Positions 23,330 to 35,798 of a DNA stretch of 64,000 bases are shown here, piece after piece (the stretch's first letter is position 1; each line of letters starts with the position of its first letter). The stretch spans positions 17,016,009 through 17,080,008 of the forward strand of contig CM072513.1 of assembly GCA_036898135.1 (NCBI GenBank). Direction: 5' to 3'. The stretch comes from Oncomelania hupensis (lineage: Eukaryota > Mollusca > Gastropoda > Littorinimorpha > Pomatiopsidae). The notes beneath the pieces were generated by a model. That model worked only from the letters and a program-made list of their open reading frames with translations, was not told the DNA's origin and searched no databases. The position numbers were made by a program, and so were the translations under genes.

Positions 23330-23880
23330 AGGAAGATAGATGTGGCACTGACGTTGATGTAAATCCACTGTTGTTTACGTTGTCTACAGGAATACGCAGT
23401 ATTTGAAGCTGCCTTGAACTCTCACTTGTTTCTTCTTCTTTTTTCTTCTCTACTTCTTCTTGTGGATACTGTGGATACTGTGGATACCCCGTTAAAAGGA
23501 TAAAATAATGTCCACAACACTCATACAGCATTATAACCTGCATGTCTTGTCCAAAAGGTTCAGAGATCCTCGAAAAAAAAAAAAGTTTTATTTTTAACAT
23601 CCACGAACCTTTCACTTAAGACAGGTCATTAGCCCTACAAACTTTGCGGTAGTAAATATTTTACGTAATACTCCACCTCCACGTCGTGACTGTGAATAGA
23701 CTATCTACGTCATCAACATTTGCTTTTCATCAGCATAATTATTGGTTAAGGGTTGCTAGCACTCTGGAAGCCACACTGCGTAGTAGCTGCTGAGACTCGC
23801 CGATAATTATACGTTTTCCTCTGATCTCTCACTTGTAAGATATACTCGGCCAATCTGCGTTTCTGGAAGTACTCCTGTAC
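23330..23880. other. Unassigned sequence
   Basis: No gene is seen. There is a short GTGGATACT triplication at about 23461-23487. Confidence 0.4.
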
Positions 23881-24165
23881 CTCAGGCGCTTGTATCTAGA
23901 TACGCGAGCGCCTATGCCTGTGACCAAAGGGAGACGCGTACAGGCCTAGGCGCTCGCTACAGGCGCTTGTACCTTGACACGCGAGCGCCTATGCCTTTGG
24001 TTATCTCCTATGCCTGTGACGCGTCTCCCTTTCGTTATCTCTATCACACTTTTCTGCTATCCTATGCACCAACGGAATCCCTCATGTGAAACATACTTCC
24101 GGTTTCTTTCTCCGCGTATTGTTTATCCGAGTGTTTTAGTGAGTTATTTCCAAATATTCAAGAAT

Positions 24166-24306
24166 ATGTCGAATCACATGAGAAAGCGTTGGTGGGAGCA
24201 TAAAGAGAAAGTTTTGCAGAGAATGCCTGATGGATTTGAAGTCCCAGTTGTGACAGAGAGAGTTTGTTGTTGTTGTTGTTGCATCAATTTTTATTCATCA
24301 GATTAA
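24166..24306 (+). CDS. Transposase-like first exon, plus strand, unknown
   Basis: An ATG at about 24166 opens a protein-like frame beginning MSNHMRKRWWEHKEKV, rich in Trp, Lys and His. It decays after about 35 codons into a TGT repeat. It lies just inside the left terminus of the TIR element. The function is not recognised. Confidence 0.35.
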   Translation: MSNHMRKRWWEHKEKVLQRMPDGFEVPVVTERVCCCCCCINFYSSD

Positions 24307-24379
24307 CATAAGTTGTACAATGGGAAGTTTTACAGTGGGAAGACAACATGTGTCACTGGCCACCAGTATCGTACCCTCA

Positions 24380-24604
24380 CTTTTTTTTTTTTTTTTTTTT
24401 GTGCTGCAGTTTATTATCCCTTTCTATCGCCAGTGGCGCGCCTAAACCCTACCTAACATTATTTGTGAATTTTTTAAAAATATTCGGAGAAACATAATGC
24501 CCAGATGCTGGCTCAAAACCCACACCTGTCAGGCGCCATTGGTTTCTGGCTTGTGGACAAGGCAAGTTAGTCCCGCCTTAGCCCACTTGGCCACAACGCT
24601 CGCC
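24380..24604 (-). repeat. SINE, family A
   Basis: The head is at 24560-24604 on the minus strand (TGGCCAAGTGGGCTAAGGCG) and the tail is the T run at 24381-24400. The body matches 57088-57305. Confidence 0.8.
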
Positions 24605-24685
24605 TAACATAGTCAACTACTTCGTGTTTTGTGAAGGTTGCGACAGCGAAGCTATGGAAAACTACAAGAGTCTTCAGGTCCTGTT

Positions 24686-24850
24686 TCACTTTCTGTCGAT
24701 GATCGACGCACCTCCGAAGTCGCCACAAATACAGGCCTCTACGATTGTTTTTTTGCATCCTTTCACTGAGCATGTACTTCCTCCACCGTTTTTATACTTA
24801 TCCCACTCGATTTCTGGCTCTAACAATCGTCGTTTTCGGCAATTTGCCAT
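24686..24850 (-). CDS. Cys-containing transposase-like first exon, minus strand, unknown
   Basis: The ATG at about 24850 starts MANCRKRRLLEPEIEW, followed by a C-x4-C-x8-C-x-C pattern that could bind zinc. The frame stops at 24686. It faces the 24166 exon across the SINE. A second protein of the TIR element is the simplest reading, but I cannot name it. Confidence 0.35.
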   Translation of the reverse strand: MANCRKRRLLEPEIEWDKYKNGGGSTCSVKGCKKTIVEACICGDFGGASIIDRK

Positions 24851-25311
24851 ATTTAAAAGTAACGCATCAAGCTTTGATAAAAGCAAAACAAGCCAGACCG
24901 GAACTTGGTTTCACTCTAACCTCGTTTTAATTTATAATGGCGATACCCACGAGTTTTTATGAGAGGTGCCGGAAAGTTGTGAATAGAGAGACGCGTCACA
25001 GGCATAGGCGCTCGCGTGTCCAGATACAACCTATGGCGCTCGCGTATCCAGATACAAGCGCCTGTGTGCGGGGAGTAGAGCAGTAAGCAAGGGGAGGGAA
25101 ACAAAGTGCGTTTGGTGGGAAAAAGCCCCTATGTTGCATGGCAACCGCACGTCACTTCTAGAGAGCTGCAGCTGTGATCATAATTGACTTCTGCCAACAC
25201 ATTTCTGTGTACTCAAAGATTAACACTAAGAGATTCTGTCATCATCACGTTTGTGGTAAAAATACCTTCTGGCATAGTATTCCCAGCATGCGACTCTTGA
25301 GACATTGATGA

Positions 25312-25323
25312 TGAAGATGATGG

Positions 25324-25359
<36 letters not shown>

Positions 25360-25360
25360 C

Positions 25361-25395
<35 letters not shown>
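25312..25395. repeat. (GAT)n microsatellite
   Basis: About 27 ATG/GAT units with one GAC. Confidence 0.95.
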
Positions 25396-25399
<4 letters not shown>

Positions 25400-26580
25400 G
25401 TAGATGGAGAAGAAAATCACGATTATGGTTGTAATCATCAACAAAACACCTAATTTGGCTATCTCTATAGGCCTACCATGAAGTTGAATCCCATTTCTGG
25501 CATCATATTTGGATGTCTGGTCATTGTTGGCATGAGAGGAGGGAGGGGGGTGGGGGTGGCGAGAGAGAGAGAGAGAGAGAGATTTGAGGTGAGAACACAT
25601 TCAAAAAGGTGCGGGAAGGAAGCCTATTTCATTTTGTAGGCCTATTGCTCGCGTCATCCTTAAGAGGGAGAGAACTGGGCAACCCCTTCTTTTCTCGCCG
25701 ACCTGCATCTTCCACTGGGGCGGTCCCTGTTCAGCTCGCCTAGCCGACCTGCGTTTTCCATTGCGGCGGTCGCCGACCAGCATCTACCACTGCGGCGGTC
25801 CATAGGCCTAAGCTCACGCCTGCTCACGGAGACGTTCTGACCCACAGACGCTCAGCATGCGGATATGAGGAGGACGCACCGTCGGGGCGGTACGGGGACC
25901 TAACCGGCGGTGGCAGTACAGAAGTTGATGCTGCTGACGCGGACTGTGGGTGATCCCGACACATCACTCCACCTTAAACCTCACCCTTCATTTTCTTTCA
26001 AGTTGGGCTCCTCAGGACCGGGCGTCGGTCGCGCGGCGTGGAAGGGCCCTCCTCGTCTGGCTTCTGACTGTCCCGGCCTCCTGCTGCCTTTTTTCTTTCA
26101 CTGCGCTTGGGCGATGTGGGGTACCCTGTGGAGAGTGGCGACCTCCGGACTACAGGAGTTTCACCGCCAGCGGCACCTCACCCTCTGCCTACCCACCCTC
26201 ACGCGGCCTCTACTTGGTCACCTTCTCGCGGCTTCATCGGCGCATTTCTCTACGGCCTCTTCGACACACCTCTTCTGGACTGTCCTTGACGCCTGGTTTG
26301 GCACCCTTGCGACATCTTTGCACCCGCTTCGCGAGCTTTACACCATCTGCTCTCCTACTACACCTACCAATCTGTATTATCGTGATTTCTTCAACTGTTT
26401 GTTGAAGCTGCCTTGCACGCTCCATCTTCAAGCGACCTTTCTACTGCATCATGATTTCCTACTAAATCCTGCTTCACCTACTGCATCATGACTTCTTATA
26501 TCAACGGATCTCCTACATCCAGGTCCCCTATACGCTAATGTGTCCGGGGACGTTAATCTACCAAACGAAACGAACGAACG
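25400..26580. other. GC-rich stretch, possible LINE 3' region
   Basis: This is distinctly GC-rich compared with its flanks (25700-26350). It ends in GGGGACGTTAA and then an (AACG)n-like tail at about 26559-26582, a form of ending often seen in LINE 3' regions. The open frame 25910-26491 is compositionally biased and shows no domain. A CpG-rich host promoter is the alternative. Confidence 0.35.
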
Positions 26581-26769
26581 ATTGTTTCCATTAAACTATA
26601 ATAATCATTATAGCAATAAAGCAGAACAACATTGTACCAAATAATTCGATTATGGTACTATACTATTAGCATTTCTTTTCGCTACTTATAATCGATTTTT
26701 AAAAAATGCTGTTGTACTTTATTGCTTTAGTTACAAATGAGTTGTCTAAGTGAAGTTACATTACATTAC

Positions 26770-27345
26770 ATGATTATTGCTTTAGGTCCAGCGGACTCTT
26801 CTGAGCCAAATCAGGACCGGACAACCCCTGATCCGCATAAAAGATCTGCTGAAACAACCCTAGTGGTAAAATTGAAAGCTCTCCACCAGCCAGTCACTTT
26901 ACAATAAAGACATCCCACGCAGAGGACGCTGAGGCTGTACTCTAATTTATCGAACCCCCGTTTACAAACATAAAATAGAATACAAACATCATTATAAATT
27001 ATCAACAAAACACAAACATAAAACTGCCTACATTGCTAAATAATAACATCATAGGAAGCCATAGTGACCATCTAGCAGAAAGCGTCCAATATTCCCAAGC
27101 TTATCCAACAGACCTCATACACAAACAAGGAGTTTTTTCCCGGAAGAGTTTTCAAGAAAAAAGGTAGGTGACTGGTCTAGCGAAGAAGAAGATAGTATAG
27201 CAGATTGATAGAACAGAGCAGGAATGAGAAAGAGCAAATGAGAAAGACATCGACAGTGGGAATTTAAAGCACTAAATTTCCAGAAAGTGGGGATACTATT
27301 TATACTTAAACCCCCGGCACCCCAATGGGGATGTCTAAGTGAAGT
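26770..27345. repeat. Interspersed repeat, family C, about 0.6 kb
   Basis: Copies also lie at 32993-33390 and 55965-56600, and reversed at 61725-62330. Landmarks are GGTCCAGCGGAC, 'acaataaagacatcccacgc', 'tcgaacccccgtttacaaa' and 'cccccggcacccc'. On the opposite strand a TATAAATAG stands near the CCGGGGG end. The class is undetermined. Confidence 0.75.
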
Positions 27346-27403
27346 GAACAGAAAAGATTATACCGATGATAGAGAACGTGAGCAGTATGCGAGGAGGCAG
27401 AGA

Positions 27404-27505
27404 GAGAGGGGTAGAGAGAGAGAGAGAGGGGGGGGGGGAGAGAGAGAGAGAGAGGGGGGGTAGAGAGAGAGAGAGAGGGGGGGGGGAGAGAGAGAGAGAG
27501 AGAGC
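27404..27505. repeat. (GA)n/(G)n microsatellite
   Basis: GA runs alternate with G runs. Confidence 0.92.
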
Positions 27506-27932
27506 AGGAGAGAGAATCAAAAGCTCACATAGCGTTATTTTATAGATGCATAAACACACAACAAACACAAAAACACAACACATTCCATAATTACACAAAA
27601 ACACTTACACATTTGGTTTTTGGTAGTCCTATTTAATAACAACATGAATGCATCCATATTTTCGTTGTTCCTCAGCTTCATGTCACAGCAGAAACTCAGT
27701 ATTTACAAACAGTAAATTAATCATACAATTATGCTAAATCAACAACCAAAAGGTACATATTAATAACGGCATCACTATCTAATGTATTCAACACGCAACA
27801 GCTATTATGTGCACAATCAACACAATACATGTGAACAATTTGGTCAGGTGGGAAAAGAAAATGTCTATAATAAATAAATGCAGTTCAGCGTTTAAATTTA
27901 AAATCAATAAATAATTGTAAACAATACATCAC

Positions 27933-28340
27933 AATCCCCTCACCCCCTGCCCACATCCCCTCTTTGACATCCCCACCTCACCCCCAGCCCACATCTCCTC
28001 TTTGACATCCCCACCTCACCCCCAGCCCACATCCCCTCTTTGACATCCCCACCTCACCCCCAGCCCACATCTCTTTTGACATCCCCCACCTCACCCCCAG
28101 CCCACATCCCCTCTTTGACATCCCCCACCTCACCCCCAGCCCACATCTCTTTGACATCCCCCACCTCACCCCCAGCCCACATCCCCTCTTTGACATCCCC
28201 CACCTCACCCCCAGCCCACATCTCCTCTTTGACATCCCCACCTCACCCACATCCCCTCTTTGACATCCCCACCTCACCCCCAGCCCACATCCCCTCTTTG
28301 ACATCCCCACCTCACCCCCAGCCCACATCCCCTCCTTGAC
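27933..28340. repeat. ~38-bp C-rich minisatellite
   Basis: About eleven units around the core CCCCTCTTTGACATCCCC, with several short deletions. The two strands are strongly C/G-asymmetric. Confidence 0.93.
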
Positions 28341-29071
28341 CAGGCAGTCTCTGGTTATCAAATTGATATCTATGACGTCGAAAAAAACATTTCACATATC
28401 TGCAAGCACAAAATTGTTTTGATATAAACTATAAATATTTTAACAGCAGCTCAAATTTATTTTGGCGTAGGATATTATCGGACTATTAATGGCAAAGAGG
28501 AAACTGTAATCCATATTTTTAAAAAGTTAATGTTGTGAATGTGATAATTACGATGAAATGATAGAATGGCGCTTGTTGGATGATATGACCGCATACAGGA
28601 AGGCAAAATTCAGATCTTATTTCCAGAAGTACCATTGGGAATCCAAGGTGAATAAATCGTATAATGAGGAAAGAGGAAAAATACAGCAGTTAATACTTCT
28701 TTTTGTTTCCAAAATAAAAATAATTATTATACTTGCTAATGCTTGAAAATAAGTCCACGAAAACTGAAATACAAGGCGCATTTGCAAACTACGCACAAAA
28801 ACATACATGCCATCACCACACAGACACACATCATCTATATATGCTCACACAATTACAGACACTAATATTACATCTACAACTTGACATGGACAAAGTTTCT
28901 AATCAAGGAAAAACAACGCATGAAACCCAAAACATTACCAGCATTGCGTTCTTTCTTTCCCTGTTTCTGGATTTTATTTCCTTTTGCACCGCTCCACAGT
29001 TTCACAGCTCAAAGAAAACTTTTTATTGATTTTTCTGTTAATCAGAAATAACACAGCACATGCATACCATT
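28341..29071. other. AT-rich unassigned stretch
   Basis: The 28558-28746 plus frame looks faintly protein-like and may be a decayed LINE end. No domain can be named. Confidence 0.3.
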
Positions 29072-29076
29072 TTCTG

Positions 29077-29613
29077 CAGGGCCGGACCTAAGTTTTTCAG
29101 GGGTAGGGGCCCAAATATATTTTAGGGTAGTAGTGAAGGCGCGAAGTGCCGAGCCGACGGCGCGAAGCGCCTAGTTTGCTAGAGGGGTCCGGGGACATGC
29201 TCCCCCGGAAAATTTTTTGAAAAGGGAGAAAAAATGGTGCAATCTGGTGCAATTTGAGCATGTAAATTGCAAAATTTTGGTGCTATAGTTTGCCACTGAT
29301 TTTGGGGAGAAATTACCTTTAAAAAAGTGTGTGTGTGTGTGTTAGGAATAAAGTCATAACAAAAATATGACTTAGGTCTTTGGGGAACAAAATATAGTGA
29401 TACTCGGGTCCACGGTAGCTAGACTCCTAAATGTGTTAGGTACTACATGGTCATACTTCAATACAGGTACAATATTTACATGTTTCACATGCACTCTTCA
29501 ATACAGGTACAATATTTACGTGTGTTTTTTTTTCTTTCTTTTTTTTTTTGTTTTTTTTTCAAAAAAGGGTAGGGCCTCGGGCCTTTCGGGCCTCTAGGGC
29601 AGGTCCGGCCCTG
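29077..29613. mobile_element. hAT-like MITE
   Basis: The ends CAGGGCCGGACCTA and AGGTCCGGCCCTG are inverted. Flanking TTCTG (29072-29076 and 29614-29618) is a 5-bp duplication. The CAGGG start is typical of hAT ends, but 8-bp duplications are usual there, so a 5-bp hAT lineage or another superfamily is possible. Confidence 0.75.
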
Positions 29614-29837
29614 TTCTGTAACTAAGACACAAACACATACACATCATTTTCTGTATCTAAGACACAAACACATGCACATCATGTTTTGTAGCTAAGTTCT
29701 CACCACATCTAAAAACCGTGACAATTTCACCATCACAAATACAGTACAAATTTGAATAAATTGTTTTGAAGTCTAAAAGGAGAACTAATTCACAATCAAA
29801 AGCTATTACATGCATCAAAGTTCACACATTAACTAGA

Positions 29838-30890
29838 AGGAAAAGTCCATATGACTCACATGCTCCTTATGGAACTTGCAATATTTAACATGAAAATGAG
29901 TGGACAGAAAAAACAAACTCAAACGGTGGCATTAAAATGCAAAGTAACGCTGACTTTGATCTTTCTATGCTTTTGACCTTAAGATTACATTGATCTCTGG
30001 CTCCAAATACACGCATGTACTTTCAAATAAAGTACAGCAAAAGTTGTATTATGCCCTTCCCCTATCCCCTCCCCCCCAAAAAAAACAAACAAAAAAAACA
30101 ACAGTGACCTTGGGATGATCTTGACCTTCAGTGACATTGACCTTGGGATGACCTTGACCCATACATGATCTCCCATGCATGTCTGATCAAATTACCCAAT
30201 GTTGTTGCATACTATGGGTTAAATAAACAGCCATTCCTCTGTATGATGACCTATTTTGGGTAGATTTTTGCAAGGCCTAAAATGACCTTGACTTTTAAGA
30301 TCAACAGAAAAACAGACAATATAAAAAGATCAATCTGTCTTCTCTAAATTCAACAAGTTTGGATTTTATATCTGTCATAGTTTAGGGTCAAGATCATTTC
30401 AAAGAACCTATATACAAACCGACTTATGAAAGCTGCAGTGACCTTGACCTTGGAGTGAGGTTGACCAAATTTGCCAAAAAAAGTTTGTTCATTGATATCT
30501 ATCAACAATCAAAGAATCAGAAGTTCAATTTTATTAACCTTGAAGAAAGTGAAGTTTTGTGAAAAATTGTCATTTTTGACTAACATTTGATGACCCTGTG
30601 ACCTTGACCTATAAGTGAAGTCATTCATTCACCGATCATTTAAGAGGTCTTATGAGTATACACCATCTTACCAAGTTTGCTTGTGATAGTTGAAATAGGC
30701 TCTGAGAAATTAGCCATTTTAAAGTTTTTGCACAGACACTTTTTTCTCCGATATCATTTTTGGACTATTTAAAACTTATCTCTCACAGATTTGCAAAAAC
30801 CTGGATTTTTTTTGGGGGGGTGGGGGTGGGTGGGGGTGTGTGAGTACATAGACTTACACTGCTATGCATGCGAGTCAAAACATTAAATAA
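29838..30890. repeat. Interspersed repeat, family D (TGACCTTGA-rich)
   Basis: A full-length copy of about 1 kb. Other copies: 38177-39970, 40386-41930, 51365-51700, 58190-59718. The start is near 'catatgactcacatgctcc' and the end near CATGCGAGTCAAAA, which are loosely inverted. It holds many TGACCT motifs, including TGACCTTGACCTT at about 30439. Confidence 0.8.
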
Positions 30891-32144
30891 TAATAAGAAT
30901 AATAATTAAAAAAAAAAAAGAAGAAGAAGAAGAAGAAGAAGATTTTAAAAAAATCTGAAGAACTAGTCCAAAAGGTACAATATATGTACCAGCATAAATA
31001 AGAATATTCATTTGTTTTAAGGGAGCATTTTCTTTCCCTTTTAACCCAAAAAAAAAAAAAAAAAAAAATCTGAATTCATCTGAATCCAGGCTATGAAAAC
31101 TGCCACACTGGTCACTTATCCCAGATGTGGCTGTTTATGATTGCAGCAGTATTGGCCTGAGAATAACACCAGGTCGTGGCCATTTGGCTTAGTTTTGTGT
31201 TTATGCATTCAGGCATCGATTCGGTAATATTACACCGTTAACAGTAATTTGGTCCTTATCAAATATAATCACAATGCAATATTGCATAAAGTGGGACTTG
31301 TTTTCTCTTGTCCTGGGAGGCACCATGCTGCAGCGGCCATGCTTTCCCTGAGAAACCAGCCCCACATTTTCAAACACATGAGTGAAAAGTATATGTTCCA
31401 AAATCAACAAACAGCAGTTTGCCAACACAGTTTGCCAACATTTGACTTCCCATTATCCCACAGTTAAAAATCACACTCTGCAGAGATTTCGTACCAGAAA
31501 CTGAATGGAAATCCGTGTCTCAGATCTTTGCTTCAACAAAGTTTTCATTTTCTGTCCATATTGGTTCCTCAACTCTTTTCCACACACAAGCCTTCTTCAC
31601 AAGTCTTTCCTTCATTGCTATGTTCCACAATTCTTTATGATACACATTCCAACAATTCAACAATGCTCGTTTTCTTACACAAACGTTCACACTGTCAACA
31701 CAGTCCACTAGCCCGGTCCAACTCCTGCACATCTCACTTCTGAACTCCTGCACATCTCACTTCTGACCTCCTGTACATCTCACTTCTGAACTCCTGCACA
31801 TGCCACTTCAGACCTCCTGCACACAACTACGGACTGTTCAAACAGTTGTACCATCATTATAATAAGTGGGCGCCTCAGCCAGCTGGAGTTAGTTCCCCTA
31901 TCGGGTCTAGCACCCTTAGCACCTCTTGAACTGGAAATGCACTTTGTAGGAAAAAGATACATGAAATAAGTTATTGTAACCATCAATGGTTTAATAGATG
32001 ATTTCAAAATAGATGATTTTCACACTTTCAGACAAAAAAATTAATGGCTGTATTGTTGTTGCGGAGTATATTATGTAGTTGTTATAACTGGTGGCGGTGG
32101 CAGATACCCAGCACTGCTGCTGTCAGGTCTCTTCCGCTGGTCTT
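30891..32144. other. Mostly unassigned, likely 3' UTR of the long ARHGEF33-type transcript at the right end
   Basis: A (GAA)n run lies at about 30920-30942 and an A run at about 31049. About four 24-bp units (CTCCTGCACATCTCACTTCT) lie at 31723-31820. On the minus strand an ATTAAA (31995-31990) lies about 150 nt past the stop at 32145 and could be a polyadenylation signal. No other gene is seen. Confidence 0.4.
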
Positions 32145-32526
32145 TCACACAGTGGTGCCATTGCTCTCCCCATCGGCGCTGCGGTAGATGAAGTACAGGG
32201 GCGACTTCCGCACTTTGGCCCAAAAGCTGGCAGTGTTGTTGATGATGTTGTGGTGAAGGTTAGGATCATCCGGGGCTGGCAGTCCCGTTTTGCTGGGGTG
32301 ACGTTCCAGGTTGCTGCTAATGATATCCACTGTGTCAATGCCTTGGTGGCGGCGGTGCAGGCCGTTGGTGGGGGTGGAGGGGGCGGTGTGGTTGTTGCTG
32401 TGGTTTGCAACGTTGTGCCCGTTTTTCTTCAAACACTGCCTGACCAGCTCCTTGGTGTACTCTCGCTCCAGTTCATCCAGAATTATGGACCCCCTGTCAT
32501 GAGAACAACCCATAACATCGTTGAGT
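32145..32526 (-). CDS. ARHGEF33: Alternative last exon of the ARHGEF33-type gene (PDZ-ligand C-terminus)
   Basis: The minus-strand frame of 127 codons follows a good acceptor (pyrimidine-rich, ending ATCTAG, exon from 32526). A second, in-phase acceptor would start it at 32493. It begins LNDVMGCSHDRG, has a charged helix-like segment (DELEREYTKELVRQ) and ends NGTTV-stop, a class I PDZ-ligand pattern. Its start phase (one base completing a codon) is exactly what the upstream exon offers if its GTAAGT donor at 35802-35797, which overlaps the TAA stop, is used. That it belongs to this gene is inferred from strand, position and phase. It could be a separate gene. Confidence 0.6.
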
Positions 32527-32529
32527 CTA

Positions 32530-32992
32530 GATAATAACAAAGATCAAAAGAGCTCAAATATACCATTAAAAAAAAAAGATTTGGGTTGAAAATGTCAAAT
32601 CTAATACATTTTTAAAAAATACAATAAAGAATTTGGCTAAAAATGAAATGAGTTAATAAATTTACATAAGTAAATCATCAAGAAAGGCTAACATTCTCAC
32701 ACATAATCCTATAAAATTTGGAAAACTTGCCACTTTTTACATCGAATAATGTTTTTATAAATAATATAAAATTAACTCAGAAGTGCTTAACAACAATTCT
32801 GAATGTTGCAGGTTACAATGAAAACCAAAACTAAAATAAATAAACCGTTTCCAACCATCTAGAATTTCAACGATGATCTTTTTCATCGGGTCATATCTTT
32901 ATAATGAACATTTTTTCACTGAATTGTTTACAAGAATTTTAAGCTTGCAGTTTACTTCCTAACTAGTAAGTAATAGTCATTAGTCTTTATGT
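32530..32992. other. AT-rich intron-like sequence
   Basis: Nothing is recognised beyond short A/T runs. Confidence 0.4.
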
Positions 32993-33390
32993 GTAGGGTC
33001 CAGCAAAGAGCTGAATGAGGACCACAACTTGGTTAAAAGAGGACTCGCCTCTCATCTGTATAACAGATCTGCTGAAACAATCCTAATGGTAATAGCACTG
33101 AAGGCACTCCAACAGCCAGTCACTTACAATAAGGGTATCCCATGCAGGGGACTCCCGAGACATTACTCTTTAATTTATGAAACCCCCATTTACAAAAACA
33201 AAATAGAATATAAACATTATAAAATATTAACAAAACACAAATAAAATGCCTACGTTGCTAAATAATAATACCATAGAAAGCTCTAGTGGCCATTTGGTAG
33301 AAAGTGTCCTATATCCCCAAGTTGACCCAACAGACCCCATACACAAAAAATGAGGTGTCTTGAGGGGAAAAAAACAACAAAAAACTTACG
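32993..33390. repeat. Interspersed repeat, family C, partial copy
   Basis: It has the same landmarks as 26770-27345 but is more decayed, and it stops after the 'cccatacacaaa' landmark. Confidence 0.7.
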
Positions 33391-35798
33391 GGAAATTTAA
33401 TTTGTTTTGAGGAGCCAAAGGTGAACATACTAGACACAAGATCACATGCAAACTAAATATGCACATTACATACACATGCAAAACAATGTGCAAGCACAAA
33501 CAAGACACATATAGGAGTGCTCACATGCACACACACTTGCAAGCAAATACCAACACGCAGGCACCAACTGCGCGCACACATCGACTCCCACAGACTGGCC
33601 AGGGTGAAACAACAGTTGGAACTGTGCTTGATGTTATTAGAAAGCATGAAGACTATCTGTGGTGAACCAGGCAAGAAACTTGTGCAATATTAGTTGCTAT
33701 TAGTAAAATAACAATGTATGTGAATCAACAGCTGTCCAGTATGTAGGGCCGAAAAATTTTTTATCATCTGCTGACCGAGTATGTAAACTGTGTGTGCTAA
33801 TCATAATTCATACATGTAATAATCATAATTTATATGCATGTGGCATTGTATAGAATGTCATTGGTGTGCTGCAAAAGCCAGACAAGTTGTCAAAAGCTAA
33901 AAGCCACATACCACACACATGCACATCAAACACCAAAAATACTACATACATTTTGTATTTCACATTTTAACGCATGTATCTCATCAAGTTTTCCAGCATC
34001 ATACAGGCTTCTTTAGCCTCAAACAAGTAACATTCATTTCATAATTAACAAGTATACGGATGAGTTTTAAGCAAAACCGCATATATCTAGTTCAAGTCTC
34101 TTTGAAAAATAATTTCATATAAAAACTATGAGAATATGACTTTAAAATAATTACACGTTTTTCTGCAAAATAATTTTACAAGAGATCAAGAAAAGATTCT
34201 GCATACATTTAAAATGTCTACTTTGGATAAATTAACGGCATTAAATAGAATGATACTGTATGACTAATTCAAATACAGCACAACATCCATTTCATGAACT
34301 GCAACTTCTGTTCCTACACACCAAAACATAATTATGGACCCATGCAGAAAACATAAAATTTTAATTTTTCATGTCATGCGCATCAAAATTATGTGACTAG
34401 CTATTCAATGATGGAAAAGTAGCACAAACATAATACATATTAGATCTATATTAAACACATCTCTTTTTTTTGGTCATAAGAAGCCAAAAAAGAATTCTAT
34501 AATTTTAGTTTCCAAAGAAAACAGAGCAGAACAGATAAGCAAGGTCAGATAGCAATGGCAAAATTGGCCTAACAACCAATCTACAAATCAACAACAACAA
34601 CAAAGTAGCGCACAAAACAGAAAGATGTAAAGCAAATGGTTGAAATTGCTCAATTTGAACACAAGCAGTAGTGCACAGAAACACACAGGCAAAGGAACTG
34701 CAAAGATGACAACACACCTGACAGCATATACAAGAACAGAAGGCACGATATTGCCCACAAACAAACAATCAACCACGAAGAACAACTGAAGCAGAGTGCA
34801 CAGCATACAAAACACAGACACAAAACACAGTGCAGGAAAACCAACATCACAAGTACAAACCGTCAAAGCAAACATGCAAAAAAACAGAACTAAATAACTG
34901 CAATATTTACCATCAATTAAAACATGCTGGGGCTATATTATACGTCCGATTCTGTACTCGGCCTGTCACAAGTTTGCACAAATATTTTGATTAGTAACAG
35001 GAAGAAACAACTAAAGAAAAAATCTTTCACAATAAACTTCAACAAATAATAAACTCTGTCTCATAATTTCATAAACTAAAACAGGAAATAAATTCTAGAA
35101 CATTATATTAAAAAAAAGTTAAGAACATCAGAAGACAGATTTAATTTCCAATTTGACGCAATCGAACATTGTTTTTGAATCTAATGTAACTTTTTTTTTA
35201 AAAATTAAACACAAAAAATGTATGTATTTTATATAATATATATACACACAGTACATCATTTTTTTCTTTAATTTTTTTTATATGGTTACATATATATATA
35301 TGCTAAAAGCTAAACATGCATCATTAGAACAGGGGCAGAAAAAACACATGCAATTATCATAAATGCATTGACATTATTATCCAAAAACATTTCAAATAAA
35401 AGTGCACTCTGTCATAAAATTCTTCAACACAATCATGCTAAAACAAAAACTGCACTAACTTACAGTAACAATTGGTGATTTAAAAAACACATATATAAAA
35501 TAAAATACATCTAACTCACATGCATATATAATCAGGTATCACAGTAGCAGTTGAAATTGCATTCCAAAACATTTGCAAGGTCAAATATTCATTTTTCCAC
35601 ACCAATCTACACCCAATTAAGTGTTTTCTTTTAAATGTTTATTACTAAAACAAATATTGGACAGACCAATAAATAATGAATGATGACAGATGCTTTCCTA
35701 TGATTACATTGTAGTATGTAATGCTAAAATTGTGATGTCCATGCAGTGAAGTAACGCCATGCATCATTCAACAGGTAGTGTGAAATGTGATCGGGCAC
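33391..35798 (-). other. 3' UTR or last intron of the ARHGEF33-type gene
   Basis: This AT-rich stretch holds no repeat copies that I can place and no exon. On the minus strand an AATAAA lies at 35643-35638, about 155 nt past the stop at 35799, which would suit the short transcript. For the long transcript the region is intron. Confidence 0.5.

Larger units (their letters stand above)
23883..25064. mobile_element. TIR element with CAGGCGCTTG ends and two inward-facing ORF remnants
   Basis: The left end CAGGCGCTTGTATCT (23883) is inverted at the right end (25064). Both sides also repeat the end motif a second time inside (23970 and 25009-25035), giving compound termini with GGCGCTCGCG and GACGCGTC blocks. 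The interior has exon-like starts facing each other (24166 plus, 24850 minus) and a SINE at 24380-24604. A two-gene DNA transposon reduced by deletion would look like this. The superfamily is unknown. Confidence 0.65.

Noticed and set aside
25910..26491. 193-codon ORF in the GC-rich stretch
   Set aside because: Pyrimidine-biased composition, no domain, overlapping frames equally open, and a LINE-like tail downstream.
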